NCBI RefSeq assembly: GCF_046600735.1
Contig: NZ_JBJMAW010000002.1
Span: forward strand, 372,001 to 436,000
Length of the DNA stretch: 64,000 nucleotides
Source of the DNA: Novilysobacter_A longmucuonensis
GTDB lineage: Bacteria; Pseudomonadota; Gammaproteobacteria; Xanthomonadales; Xanthomonadaceae
Reading direction: 5' to 3'
A program made the translations under genes and the position numbers. The notes beneath the pieces are model-generated. The model was not told where the DNA came from. It saw nothing but the letters and a program-made list of their open reading frames with translations, and ran no database searches. This document shows positions 1-8,611 of the stretch, piece by piece (positions within the stretch are counted from its first letter, which is position 1; the number at the start of each line of letters is the position of its first letter).

Positions 1-1123
1 AGTGCGGCAGCGCGGCGGCGTCCATCTGCGTGACCAGCACCTGGACCGTGCTCTCGGCGGTATCGACCAGTCCGGCCTCGCGCAGTTGCCAGAACAGGCG
101 GGTCAGGCCGATCGAGATGCCCACACCGGGCAGCTTCGACTTGCTGTACTGGCCGGCGAGATCGTCGTAGCGACCGCCCGAGCAGATCGAGCCGATCTGC
201 GGGTAGTCATCCAGCGTGGTCTCGTAGACGGTGCCGGTGTAGTAGTCCAGGCCGCGCGCGATCGAGAAGTTCAGCGCGTAGTCGGACTCGGGCACGCCGA
301 GCGCGCGGACCAGCTCGAGCACCTCGCGCAGCTCGTTTATGCCCTCGCGCAGGGCATCGTTGCCCTCCCCCAGCGCATCGAGCCGCGCCATCGCATCGGC
401 GTGCGAGCTCGAGCGCACCCCGACGAACTCCAGGATCGTCGCAACCGCATCGTCGCCCAGCCCGAAATCCTCCCCGGTCAGCGTCTCGCGCACGTAGTCC
501 GCACCGCGCTTGTCGAGCTTGTCGACCTCGCGCAACACCCGGGCCTGCAAGTCGGGCCCGGCGATGCCCTGGGCCTCGAAGAAGCCGCGCATCAGCTTGC
601 GGTTGTTGAGCTGGATGGTGAACTTGCCAATTGCCAGTTCCGAGAACACAGCAAAGATCACCGCCGGGAACTCGGCATCGAAGCGCACGCTGAGCGCGTC
701 CTTGCCCACCACGTCGATGTCGCACTGGTAGAACTCGCGGAACCGTCCGCGCTGCGCGCGCTCGCCGCGGTAGACGCGCTGCATCTGGTAGCGGCGGAAC
801 GGGAATGCGAGGTCATGCTCGTGCTCGGCGACGTAGCGCGCCAGCGGCACGGTGAGGTCGAAGCGCAGCGCCAGTTCGGGTGGGCCGTCGCTGTTGGATG
901 CCTTGCCGAGCGCGCCGGTCGACTGCACGAAATACACCTGGCGCTCGGTCTCGCCACCGGACTTGGTCAGCAGCACCTCCGACAGCTCCATCACCGGGGT
1001 CTCCACCGGCAGGAAGCCGAAGCGCTCGAAATTGCGCCGGATCGTGTCCAGCATGCGCTGGAAGGCGATCTGGTCACGGGGCAGCAACTCCATGACCCCG
1101 GGCGGGGTACGCGGCTTGATCAA
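1..1123 (-). CDS. hisS: Histidine-tRNA ligase, 3' end outside window
   Basis: Cytoplasmic class II aminoacyl-tRNA synthetase that charges tRNA-His. Read leftward, the frame gives about 374 codons and runs off the window edge, so the anticodon-binding domain is missing. Visible family landmarks are the opening IKPRTPPGVMELLP, the motif 2 segment YRGERAQRGRFREFYQ, the histidine-specific ARGLDYYTGTVYE and the motif 3 stretch GVGISIGLTRLFWQLREAG. There is no ATG near the family N-terminus. The start is taken as TTG at 1123 because the protein then begins MIKPRTPPG as in relatives, with GGAG six bases upstream. Identity is certain; the non-ATG start is likely. Confidence 0.95.
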   Translation of the reverse strand, partial: MIKPRTPPGVMELLPRDQIAFQRMLDTIRRNFERFGFLPVETPVMELSEVLLTKSGGETERQVYFVQSTGALGKASNSDGPPELALRFDLTVPLARYVAEHEHDLAFPFRRYQMQRVYRGERAQRGRFREFYQCDIDVVGKDALSVRFDAEFPAVIFAVFSELAIGKFTIQLNNRKLMRGFFEAQGIAGPDLQARVLREVDKLDKRGADYVRETLTGEDFGLGDDAVATILEFVGVRSSSHADAMARLDALGEGNDALREGINELREVLELVRALGVPESDYALNFSIARGLDYYTGTVYETTLDDYPQIGSICSGGRYDDLAGQYSKSKLPGVGISIGLTRLFWQLREAGLVDTAESTVQVLVTQMDAAALPH

Positions 1124-1308
1124 GCGGGACTCCAGTGCGGCCGCTCGAGGGCGGGCGCCGATACAGGTTGAGGGCAATGCGGTGAGGCGCAATCAGACCG
1201 CACAGTCTAGCGGCAGCGCCCGCGCGGCCCTACCCCGGCGAGGCCCGACGGCTGACGACGCAAGGGCGCGTCGCAATGCCCTCGCTCGTGGATGGATGGG
1301 CCTGCCTA

Positions 1309-1337
1309 TTGCCTGCCCGATCCCGACTAGCTAAAAT
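1309..1337 (+). promoter_or_regulatory. Sigma-70 promoter of tRNA-Pro
   Basis: TTGCCT (1309-1314) and TAAAAT (1332-1337) are separated by 17 bases. A GC-rich discriminator (GCGCGG) follows, as in stringently controlled stable-RNA promoters. The predicted start of transcription, near 1344, is about nine bases before the tRNA. Confidence 0.7.
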
Positions 1338-1352
1338 GCGCGGCTCTGCTGT

Positions 1353-1429
1353 CGGGGTGTAGCTCAGCCTGGTAGAGCGCTACGTTCGGGACGTAGAAGT
1401 CGCAGGTTCAAATCCTGTCTCCCCGACCA
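1353..1429 (+). tRNA. tRNA-Pro (anticodon CGG)
   Basis: A cloverleaf of 77 bases with encoded CCA. The anticodon arm CTACG-TTCGGGA-CGTAG places CGG at positions 34-36, reading CCG proline codons. The T arm holds GGTTCAAATCC. The acceptor stem is CGGGGTG against CTCCCCG with one T-T mismatch. It lies alone between hisS and proA with its own promoter and terminator. Confidence 0.96.
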
Positions 1430-1463
1430 TTCGGAATAAATTAGCCGAATCAAGCAGTTGATG

Positions 1464-1490
1464 AAAAGCCGGCTTAATGCCGGCTTTTTT
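1464..1490 (+). terminator. Intrinsic terminator after tRNA-Pro
   Basis: Stem GCCGGC/GCCGGC with loop TTAAT, extended by AAAA/TTTT pairs and followed by six T residues, 35 bases after the tRNA CCA. The A run before the stem means it could also stop leftward transcripts, such as proBA. Confidence 0.85.
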
Positions 1491-1574
1491 GTTGGCCGCG
1501 ACCAATGCGGCCGGCAGCGCTCGACATGTCAACGCTGGGCTGCCGGCCCAGCCTACTTCGGCCCGGATCGGCAG

Positions 1575-2855
1575 TTACGCCGCAGCGTCGACCTTGGCCA
1601 CGTCCGGGTGCCGCACCTGGCCCTCGCCGCGCACCACGTAGCGTTCGATCGTCAGCGACTCCAGGCCCATCGGGCCGTAGGCGTGCAGGCGGGTGGTCGA
1701 GATGCCGATCTCGGCGCCGAGGCCGAGGGTGCCGCCGTCGTTGAAGCGCGAGGAGGCGTTGACAACCACCGCCGAGCTGCGGATCTCGCGGATGAAGCGC
1801 TCGGAGGTGGCGCTGTCGGCGGTGGCGATGACCTCTGTGTGGTCGGAGCCGTGGCGCTGGATGTGGGCGATGGCCTGGTCGATCGAGTCGACCACGCGCA
1901 CGGCCAGGATCGGCGACAGGAACTCGGCCGCGAAGTCCTCCTCGGTGGCCGGCACCGCGCCGGGAAACAGCGCCCGGGTGCGGTCGCAGCCGCGGATCTC
2001 GGCGCCGCGCGCCTGCAGCTCGGCCAGCGCGTTGGGCAACCACGCCTCAGCGATGTCGGCATGCACCAGCATCGTTTCCAGCGAGTTGCACACGCCCGGC
2101 CGCGACAGCTTGCCGTCGATCGCCAGCTTCAGCGCAAGCGTCGGGTCGGCGGCGCGGTCCACGTACAGGTGGCACACGCCCTTGTAGTGCTTGATCACCG
2201 GCACCCGCGCGTTCTCGGCGACGAAGTGGATGAGCTTTTCGCCGCCGCGCGGGATCGCCAGGTCGACCAGATCGCTGAGCTGCAGCAGCTCCAGTACGTG
2301 CTCGCGCGCGGTGTCCTCGACCAGCGCCACCGCTTCGGGCGGCAGGCCCTGCTCGCGCAATGCACTGTGCAGGCACGCGGCGATCGCGATGTTGCTGTCG
2401 CGCGCCTCGGAGCCGCCGCGCAGCAGCACCGCGTTGCCGGCGCGCAGGCACAGCGCGGCGGCGTCGGCGGTCACGTTGGGGCGCGCTTCGTAGATCATCG
2501 CGATCAGGCCCAGCGGGATCCGGACCTTTTCCACCACCAGCCCGTTGGGGCGCACGTCCTTGCGGGTCACCTGGCCGACCGGGTCGGGCAATTCGCCGAT
2601 CTCGCGGATCGCGGTCACGATGCCGGCCACGCGCTCCTCGTCCAGGCGCAGGCGGTCGAGCATCGCGCCGGTGGTGCCGGCCTGGTGCGCGCGGGCCATG
2701 TCGGCGGCGTTGGCCTTGAGGATGTCATCACGGCCGGCGGCCACGGCATCGGCCATGGCGCCCAGCAGCGCCGCGCGCTGCGCGCCGTCGAGGCTGGCGA
2801 TCTGGTGGGAGGCGGCGCGGGCGCGCTCGGCAAGCTTGCGGACGTATCCGGTCAT
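1575..2855 (-). CDS. proA: Gamma-glutamyl phosphate reductase
   Basis: Second step of proline synthesis: NADPH-dependent reduction of gamma-glutamyl phosphate to glutamate semialdehyde in the cytoplasm. The product is 426 residues, the usual length, with an aldehyde-dehydrogenase fold. Visible marks are EARPNVTADAAALCLR (about 122-138), the nucleotide region LLRGGSEA and the catalytic cysteine at about 256 in SRPGVCNSLET. Its ATG overlaps the proB stop by four bases (ATGA), so the two are translationally coupled. The C-terminus (KVDAAA) is a short low-complexity tail. No terminator of its own is obvious; the tRNA-Pro hairpin at 1464-1490 may serve from the other side. Confidence 0.97.
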   Translation of the reverse strand: MTGYVRKLAERARAASHQIASLDGAQRAALLGAMADAVAAGRDDILKANAADMARAHQAGTTGAMLDRLRLDEERVAGIVTAIREIGELPDPVGQVTRKDVRPNGLVVEKVRIPLGLIAMIYEARPNVTADAAALCLRAGNAVLLRGGSEARDSNIAIAACLHSALREQGLPPEAVALVEDTAREHVLELLQLSDLVDLAIPRGGEKLIHFVAENARVPVIKHYKGVCHLYVDRAADPTLALKLAIDGKLSRPGVCNSLETMLVHADIAEAWLPNALAELQARGAEIRGCDRTRALFPGAVPATEEDFAAEFLSPILAVRVVDSIDQAIAHIQRHGSDHTEVIATADSATSERFIREIRSSAVVVNASSRFNDGGTLGLGAEIGISTTRLHAYGPMGLESLTIERYVVRGEGQVRHPDVAKVDAAA

Positions 2856-4024
2856 CGTTGGTTCTCCATGAACAGTTCGGGGGTGGCGGCGGCCGCCGCG
2901 GCGCTCAGCAGGACCATGTCCTCGCGCCGGATCACGCACTCGCAGTTGTTGAAGCCCAGCACGCTCTCGATCTCGCTGCTGTGGCGGCCTGCGATGCGCT
3001 GCAGGTCGCTGGACTGGTATTGCACCAGACCGCGCGCGAGGCGGCGGTGACCCTTGGCCGGCAGGATGTCGATCATGGCCGAGCGGCTGAAGTCGCCCTC
3101 CACCGACAGCACCCCGCCGGGCAGCAGCGACGCGCCCTGCAGGGTCAGCGCGTTGGCCGCGCCCTTGTCGATGCGTACCGCACCGCCGCTGGGCGGGGTA
3201 TGCCGCAGCCACATCTTGCGCGCGCCCAGCCGGTCGCCGTGGGCCGGAATGAGAGTGCCGTGCAGCCGGTCCTCGGCCAGTGCCGAAATGGTCTCGGCGT
3301 TGTGGCCGCAGAACAGCACGGTGTCGATGCCCGCCGCCGCGGTCTTGGTCGCGGCCTCCAGCTTGGTGTACATGCCGCCGGTGCCGAGCAGGCCGGCCCC
3401 GCCCTGCGCCATGTGCATGATCTCGGGGGTGATCTCCTCGATCCGCGGCACCGGCCGCGCAGTCGGGTCATTGCCCGGATGGCCGGTGTAGAGGCCATCG
3501 GTGTCGGTGGCGATCAGCAGCACGTCGGCCTCGACCAGGGTCGCGACCACCGCGGCGAGGTTGTCGTTGTCGCCGAGCTTCAGCTCGTCGACCGCGACGG
3601 TGTCGTTCTCGTTGACGATCGGCAGCGCACCGATGCGCAGCAGTTCGCGCAACGTGCGCTGGGCGTTGAGATAGCGGCGGCGGTTACGCAGGTCGTCGTG
3701 GCTCAGCAGCACCTGCGCGACCGGCTGCTCGACCAGGCCCTGCCACAGCGCCAGCATCGGCGTCTGGCCGACCGCCGCCAGCGCCTGCCGCTGGACCAGC
3801 CCGATCCCGCTGCTCGCCATCAGCCCGCGGCCGGCCGACACCGCCCCGGACGACACCAGCAACACCTCGCGCCCCTCGTCATGGAAGCGCGCGATCATGT
3901 TGGCCAGGACCGCCGCATTGCGCTTGCCCAGACCGCCCTTGCCGTCGGTCAGCAGGCTGCTGCCGACCTTGAGCACGGCGCGCTGCCAGCGCGGCAGTTG
4001 TTGTTCGGGAAAGGGTGATGTCAT
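2852..4024 (-). CDS. proB: Glutamate 5-kinase
   Basis: First, feedback-controlled step of proline synthesis: ATP-dependent phosphorylation of glutamate. The product is 390 residues: an amino-acid kinase domain (AVLKVGSSLL with Lys19, LLVSSGAVSAGR, NENDTVAVDELKLGDND, LIATDTDGLY) followed by a C-terminal PUA domain from about residue 285, as in E. coli. The ATG at 4024 was preferred over in-frame upstream codons because a GGAGG lies about ten bases before it and the protein then begins at the family position. It is the first gene of proBA. In Xanthomonas this pair usually follows argH; here pgaABCD lies between. Confidence 0.96.
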   Translation of the reverse strand: MTSPFPEQQLPRWQRAVLKVGSSLLTDGKGGLGKRNAAVLANMIARFHDEGREVLLVSSGAVSAGRGLMASSGIGLVQRQALAAVGQTPMLALWQGLVEQPVAQVLLSHDDLRNRRRYLNAQRTLRELLRIGALPIVNENDTVAVDELKLGDNDNLAAVVATLVEADVLLIATDTDGLYTGHPGNDPTARPVPRIEEITPEIMHMAQGGAGLLGTGGMYTKLEAATKTAAAGIDTVLFCGHNAETISALAEDRLHGTLIPAHGDRLGARKMWLRHTPPSGGAVRIDKGAANALTLQGASLLPGGVLSVEGDFSRSAMIDILPAKGHRRLARGLVQYQSSDLQRIAGRHSSEIESVLGFNNCECVIRREDMVLLSAAAAAATPELFMENQR

Positions 4025-4534
4025 TTTTGGAGATCCTCCAGGGAGTCGAGTCGGTCGAGTGCCCGCGATCGAGCGGTCGGAAACCGCCATGCCGCTGAAG
4101 CGCCTGGGAGCGGGCGGCTCACGCCTGCTGGCGAAGCGCCGAACCGCTTCGGCCGCCACGCGTCCACTGCTGGACGACGGAAAGTCGGCACGTCGGTGCC
4201 ACCGCACGTGCGCTGGCAGGAATGCTGCCGACGACAAACGCGGCCGGACCTAACCAGTATCCGCGCAACGCGCCTAGGCGGGCCATGAGCCGCTGCCCAG
4301 CGGGTGCCCGGAAGCAGGTTTGCTCCCGGGCGGGAGGCACAGTGTGCAAGCCCGGCTCGAACCGCCCCAAGTGCGGCTACCGGACCCGAAGAACTGCTGC
4401 CATCAGCGGCTGATCATAACATCAGGCGGGTTGGCGCCGATTCTGCGATGCAGATGGACTGCGAGCGGGCCGCCCAGGCCGGCGCCCTCGTGCCGGCGCC
4501 TCGCAGACGATGGCCGTATCGGATCTGCCGGTCG
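4025..4534. other. Intergenic region between proB and the pga promoter
   Basis: About 510 bases between divergent genes. I see no credible coding frame: the readings that cross it lack family similarity and a ribosome site. It should hold the proB promoter and, by analogy with other sigma-54 promoters, activator and IHF sites for pga. I could not identify these with confidence. Confidence 0.5.
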
Positions 4535-4552
4535 TTGGCAAGCATCTTGCTA
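4535..4552 (+). promoter_or_regulatory. Probable sigma-54 (RpoN) promoter of pgaABCD
   Basis: TTGGCAAGCATCTTGCTA matches the -24/-12 consensus (TGGCAC-N5-TTGCW) at all but one position. It has the invariant GG (4537-4538) and GC (4549-4550) exactly ten bases apart. Transcription would begin near 4562, about 80 bases before pgaA. The match is seen directly; activity is inferred. Confidence 0.65.
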
Positions 4553-4640
4553 CGTCCATACTGCGAACTGCGTCACAAAACTTTCGGCGCGTCTGGGGCA
4601 GGCACAAAAGCAGCCGCGCGCCAAATCAGGGGATAGGGAT

Positions 4641-6719
4641 TTGAGTCGTCCGACCGCGCAACCTGTGGCGTCCAGCCTTGCTGCTGCGCTGATCCTGGCG
4701 ATGTTTCTACCCGCCAAACTGACGGCCGCCGGGCTCGATGATGCGCAGGCCGAGTCGCGTTATGCGGCCGAAATGGCGCACGCCGCGGCACTTAGTGACC
4801 AAAAGCGCTGGGTGGATGCGCTGGCCATCTACGAGCGCCTGCACACACAGACCCCGCAGGAGCCGGACGTCTACCATCGCCGGGTCATGACGCTTGCCGA
4901 CCTTGGCAGTGCCAGTCTTGCGTGGTCGTTGCACCAGGCGCGTCCGGAGCTCTTCAGCGACGCCGAGCGCGCCCGCCTGAGCGCCGACCGGATCGCCCGG
5001 CTGACGGTTTGGGGCGGTTTCAGGCCGCTGGACGAACCGCGGCGACTGCAGGACATGCAACGCGCCGCCGACGCCCGTGCGTCCGGCACCGGTGCGCTCG
5101 AGCCGGATCCGAGCGCGCCGCTGCGCCAGGGCTTCGACGATCTGGTCATCCTCAACGGACTGGAGCGCCACCAGGAAACCGCCAGCCGCTATCGACAGAT
5201 GCGCGCCGATGGCGTCGACATCCCACCGTACGCCCTGGCCGCCGCCGGCGATTCGCTGCTGGCGCTGCGACAACCCGAAGCGTCCATCGAGGCGCTGGAG
5301 GATGCAGCGGCCGAGTTGCCCGACGACATCGACACCCAGGTGGTGCTGGCGTATGCCTACCTGGAAAGCGAACGGCACGCCGATGCGCTGCGCCACCTGC
5401 AGCAGATCGCGGCCAACGAGCCGGCCTGGCCACAGACCGAAGATGTCCGGGTCGGCTACCGAAACTGGAACCGCTATAGCGCCGACAGCAACCTGGCGAT
5501 GATCCGGGCCTACTCCGAGGACCCCGCCGGTGCACAGGCAATGCTGGCGCCGATGACGCGGCTGGCGCCCAGCAATCCAGACCTGCAGGCCAAGCTCGGC
5601 ATCGTGCTGCTGCAGCGCGGCTGGGAAGACCAGGCGCTGGAACGCTTCGACATCGCCCACACGCAGGACCCGCGCAACCTGGAAGCGCGCATCGGCCAGG
5701 TCAATGCCCTGGTCGCGCAGCAACGGATGGATCGCGCGGCCACGGTGCACGGCGCGCTGCTCGACACCTACCCCGACAACGTCCACGTGCAACGCCTTGA
5801 TCGCCAGTGGCGCGCCGGCACCGGGGCCCAGGTCGAGATCGCCGCCACCCGCGGCCGCAGCGAAGGCCAGAACCGCACCGCCAGCACTTCTCCACTGGGC
5901 ACCGACGACGGCGGCTACGCGGTCAGCGTCTACTCGCCGTTGCTGGGAGACCGCTGGCGCGTCGGTGCATTCCGCGAGGACCGCTGGGCCGAGTACGAGG
6001 GCCCCCGGGTGCACAACCGCCGCCATGGCGTCGGCCTGCGCTATGCCCACGATCGCCTCGACCTGGATGCACGCGTGGCGCGCAGCAATGATGGTTTCGA
6101 CGACGCCACCAGTCTGGCGCTCGACGCCGGCTGGCGTTTCAGCGAAGTACTCGAAGGGCGGGCATCGATCGAACGCAACAGCGCCGATGCGTCGCTGCAG
6201 GCGCGTGCCAGCGGCATCGGCGCCGACACAATCGCGCTGGGGCTGGACTGGACGCCCGACGAGCGCACCGCGCTCAGCGGCGAGCTGCGCCAGTGGCGCT
6301 ACGACGACGGCAACCGCCGCGAGGGCTTCGCATTGAGTGGCCAGCGTCGGCTGCGGGTCGAGCCCCGTTTTGCCGTGGCACTCGAGGGCGACTTGTATGC
6401 CAGCCGCAGCAGCCGTGACGATGCGCCGTACTTCAATCCAGGCCGCGATGCCGGCTGGAACCTGGCCGCCGCCGTCGATTCGATCCATTGGCGCCGCTAC
6501 GACCACGCCTTCAGCCAGCGCTTCGCCGCCGGCGTTGGCCAGTACTGGCAGGAGGGCTTCGGCAGCGCGGTTATCCCCAACCTGCAGTACCGCCACAACT
6601 GGCAGCTCGGCACCGGCCGCCAGCTTGACTACGGATTGACCTGGTCGCGCCCGGTCTATGACGGTGCGCGCGAAACCCGCCTGTCATTCGACATCGCCTT
6701 GCGCTGGGGGGGGAACTGA
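4641..6719 (+). CDS. pgaA: Poly-beta-1,6-GlcNAc export porin PgaA
   Basis: Outer-membrane exporter of partly deacetylated poly-N-acetylglucosamine. The product is 692 residues. After a signal peptide (hydrophobic stretch about 12-28, ending KLTAAG) comes a periplasmic TPR-like helical half (about 35-390). A strand-rich beta-barrel (about 400-692) follows, with alternating aromatic segments such as YAVSVYSPLLGDRWRVGAF, and ends ALRWGGN. The start is taken as TTG at 4641, because a purine-rich site (AGGGGATAGGG) lies just before it and the signal peptide then sits at the N-terminus. First gene of pgaABCD; two bases separate it from pgaB. Confidence 0.93.
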   Translation: MSRPTAQPVASSLAAALILAMFLPAKLTAAGLDDAQAESRYAAEMAHAAALSDQKRWVDALAIYERLHTQTPQEPDVYHRRVMTLADLGSASLAWSLHQARPELFSDAERARLSADRIARLTVWGGFRPLDEPRRLQDMQRAADARASGTGALEPDPSAPLRQGFDDLVILNGLERHQETASRYRQMRADGVDIPPYALAAAGDSLLALRQPEASIEALEDAAAELPDDIDTQVVLAYAYLESERHADALRHLQQIAANEPAWPQTEDVRVGYRNWNRYSADSNLAMIRAYSEDPAGAQAMLAPMTRLAPSNPDLQAKLGIVLLQRGWEDQALERFDIAHTQDPRNLEARIGQVNALVAQQRMDRAATVHGALLDTYPDNVHVQRLDRQWRAGTGAQVEIAATRGRSEGQNRTASTSPLGTDDGGYAVSVYSPLLGDRWRVGAFREDRWAEYEGPRVHNRRHGVGLRYAHDRLDLDARVARSNDGFDDATSLALDAGWRFSEVLEGRASIERNSADASLQARASGIGADTIALGLDWTPDERTALSGELRQWRYDDGNRREGFALSGQRRLRVEPRFAVALEGDLYASRSSRDDAPYFNPGRDAGWNLAAAVDSIHWRRYDHAFSQRFAAGVGQYWQEGFGSAVIPNLQYRHNWQLGTGRQLDYGLTWSRPVYDGARETRLSFDIALRWGGN

Positions 6720-6721
6720 GC

Positions 6722-8611
6722 ATGCGCACCCGACTGCAATCAATCATTGCCCCCCTGCTGGTGGGCATCGCGCTGGTGCTGTGCTCCGTGCCGGCCGCGG
6801 CCAAGCTGCTGGTGCTGAGCTACCACGACATCCGCGACGACGTGGCGCGCAAGGGTGATCCCGATCTCTACGCGATCAGCACCCAGAATTTCGCGGCTCA
6901 CCTGGACTGGCTCAAGGGCAACGGCTACACCGCGGTGAGCCTGGATGACCTGGTTGCCGCATCGCGTGGCGAGCGCACACTGCCGCAGCGTGCGGTGTTG
7001 CTCACCTTCGATGACGGCCTGCGCAGTACCTATACCCGCGCCTTTCCCCTGCTGCGCGCCTACGGGTTTCCGGCGGTGGTCGCCCCGGTGACCAGTTGGG
7101 TCGACCTGCCGCCCGGACGCACGATCAACTATGGCCCGCGCCCGTTCGACCACGACGATTTCCTGACCTGGGCGCAACTGCGAGAGATGCACGACAGCGG
7201 CCTTGTCGAGGTCGCCTCCCACACCCACGACCTGCACACGGGCGTGCTGGCCAACCCGCAGCGCAACGAAATCCCGTCCGCGGTCACCCGGCGCTTTGAT
7301 CCCGACACCCGCAGCTACGAATCCCAGGAGCAGTACCTCGCCCGCATCCGTGCCGACCTGGCGACAAGCGCGCAGGAAATCGAAAGCGGCATCGGCATGC
7401 GTCCGCGCTCGGTGGTTTGGCCATATGCCGCCTACAGTTCCCGCACCAACGATATCGCCGACGATCTGGGCATGGAGATCTCGTTCGATCTTGAAGGCGT
7501 GGAGCAATCGATTTCCGCCGAGCGCGACGCCGGGCTGCACGGGCTCTCCCGGTTGCTGGTGTTCGACAACCCGACGGTGGAGGAACTGGTCCGCGCGCTG
7601 CGTGCACCCGGCGATGCCGAGGAGCGGCTGCGTGCGATCCAGGTCGATCTCGACTATGTCTACGACCCGGACCCCAAGCAGGTCGAGCGCAACCTCGACG
7701 TCTTGATCGAGCGGATCAGCCGGATACAGCCGAGCCACGTGTTCCTGCAGGCATTCGCCGACCCCGACGGCGACGGCGCCGCCGACGCGCTGTACTTCCC
7801 CAACCGGCACCTGCCGATGCGCGCCGACCTGTTCGCGCGCGTCGCCTGGCAGTTGCGCACCCGCGCGGAGGTCAAGGTCTATGCATGGCTGCCGGTGCTC
7901 GCATACAAGCCGGCCGACGCCACTTTGCGCTCGTCGCTGGCGCTGGCCGATGCCGAGCCCGGCGAGGTGTTCAGGCTCGATCCGACCGACCCGCGCGCGC
8001 GCCGTCTGGTCGGGGAGATCTACGAGGATCTCGCAATCGCCAGCCCGATCGACGGGCTGCATTTCCACGACGACGCATTGCTGCGCGAGACCGAACTGCC
8101 GGAACTCGCCGCCGGCGACCCGGTGGCCCGCACCCAGTACCTGATCGCCTTTACCGACGAACTGCGCCGTGCCGCCGAGCAATGGCGGCCCAAGCTCAGG
8201 ACCTCGCGCAACCTGTTCGCACGGCCGGTGCTGGAGCCCGCCAGCGAGGCCTGGTTCGCCCAGAGCCTGCCGGCCTTCCTGCCCGCCTACGACCACACGG
8301 TGATCATGGCGATGCCGCATATGGAGGGCAGCGACAGGCCGCTGGCCTGGTTCGACCGGTTGGCCGCTGCGGTCGCGGCACAGCCGGGAGCGCTCGCGCG
8401 GACGGCCTTCCAGCTCCAGACCATCGATTGGCGCGACGACGATCGCACGCCGGGCGCGCTGCTGCCCGCCGATACCCGCCGGCTGCAGGCCGCCGGCGTG
8501 CGCCACCTGGCGTACTACCCCGATGACTTCATCGGCGACCGGCCCACCCTGGAAAACGCGCGCGAAGCGATCTCCGCGCGCAGCTTCCCCTATCTGAGGG
8601 ACCAGCCGTGA
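6722..8611 (+). CDS. pgaB: Poly-beta-1,6-GlcNAc N-deacetylase PgaB
   Basis: Periplasmic enzyme that partly deacetylates the polymer for export through PgaA. The product is 629 residues. The N-terminal polysaccharide-deacetylase domain shows LLVLSYHDI, the catalytic LTFDDG (about residue 97), SHTHDLH and WPYAAYS. The C-terminal half is the PNAG-binding/hydrolase domain (GH153 type) starting near VDLDYVYDPDPKQ. The leader (MRTRLQSIIAPLLVG..) ends in PAAAK. Its only cysteine is preceded by VL rather than a lipobox Gly/Ala, so unlike E. coli PgaB it may be soluble or held by an uncleaved leader. The TGA stop overlaps the GTG start of pgaC. Confidence 0.94.
   Translation: MRTRLQSIIAPLLVGIALVLCSVPAAAKLLVLSYHDIRDDVARKGDPDLYAISTQNFAAHLDWLKGNGYTAVSLDDLVAASRGERTLPQRAVLLTFDDGLRSTYTRAFPLLRAYGFPAVVAPVTSWVDLPPGRTINYGPRPFDHDDFLTWAQLREMHDSGLVEVASHTHDLHTGVLANPQRNEIPSAVTRRFDPDTRSYESQEQYLARIRADLATSAQEIESGIGMRPRSVVWPYAAYSSRTNDIADDLGMEISFDLEGVEQSISAERDAGLHGLSRLLVFDNPTVEELVRALRAPGDAEERLRAIQVDLDYVYDPDPKQVERNLDVLIERISRIQPSHVFLQAFADPDGDGAADALYFPNRHLPMRADLFARVAWQLRTRAEVKVYAWLPVLAYKPADATLRSSLALADAEPGEVFRLDPTDPRARRLVGEIYEDLAIASPIDGLHFHDDALLRETELPELAAGDPVARTQYLIAFTDELRRAAEQWRPKLRTSRNLFARPVLEPASEAWFAQSLPAFLPAYDHTVIMAMPHMEGSDRPLAWFDRLAAAVAAQPGALARTAFQLQTIDWRDDDRTPGALLPADTRRLQAAGVRHLAYYPDDFIGDRPTLENAREAISARSFPYLRDQP

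Noticed and set aside
4320..4640. In-frame upstream extension of pgaA to an ATG at 4320
   Set aside because: It would bury the signal peptide more than 100 residues inside and cover the sigma-54 element. The TTG at 4641 has a purine-rich ribosome site.
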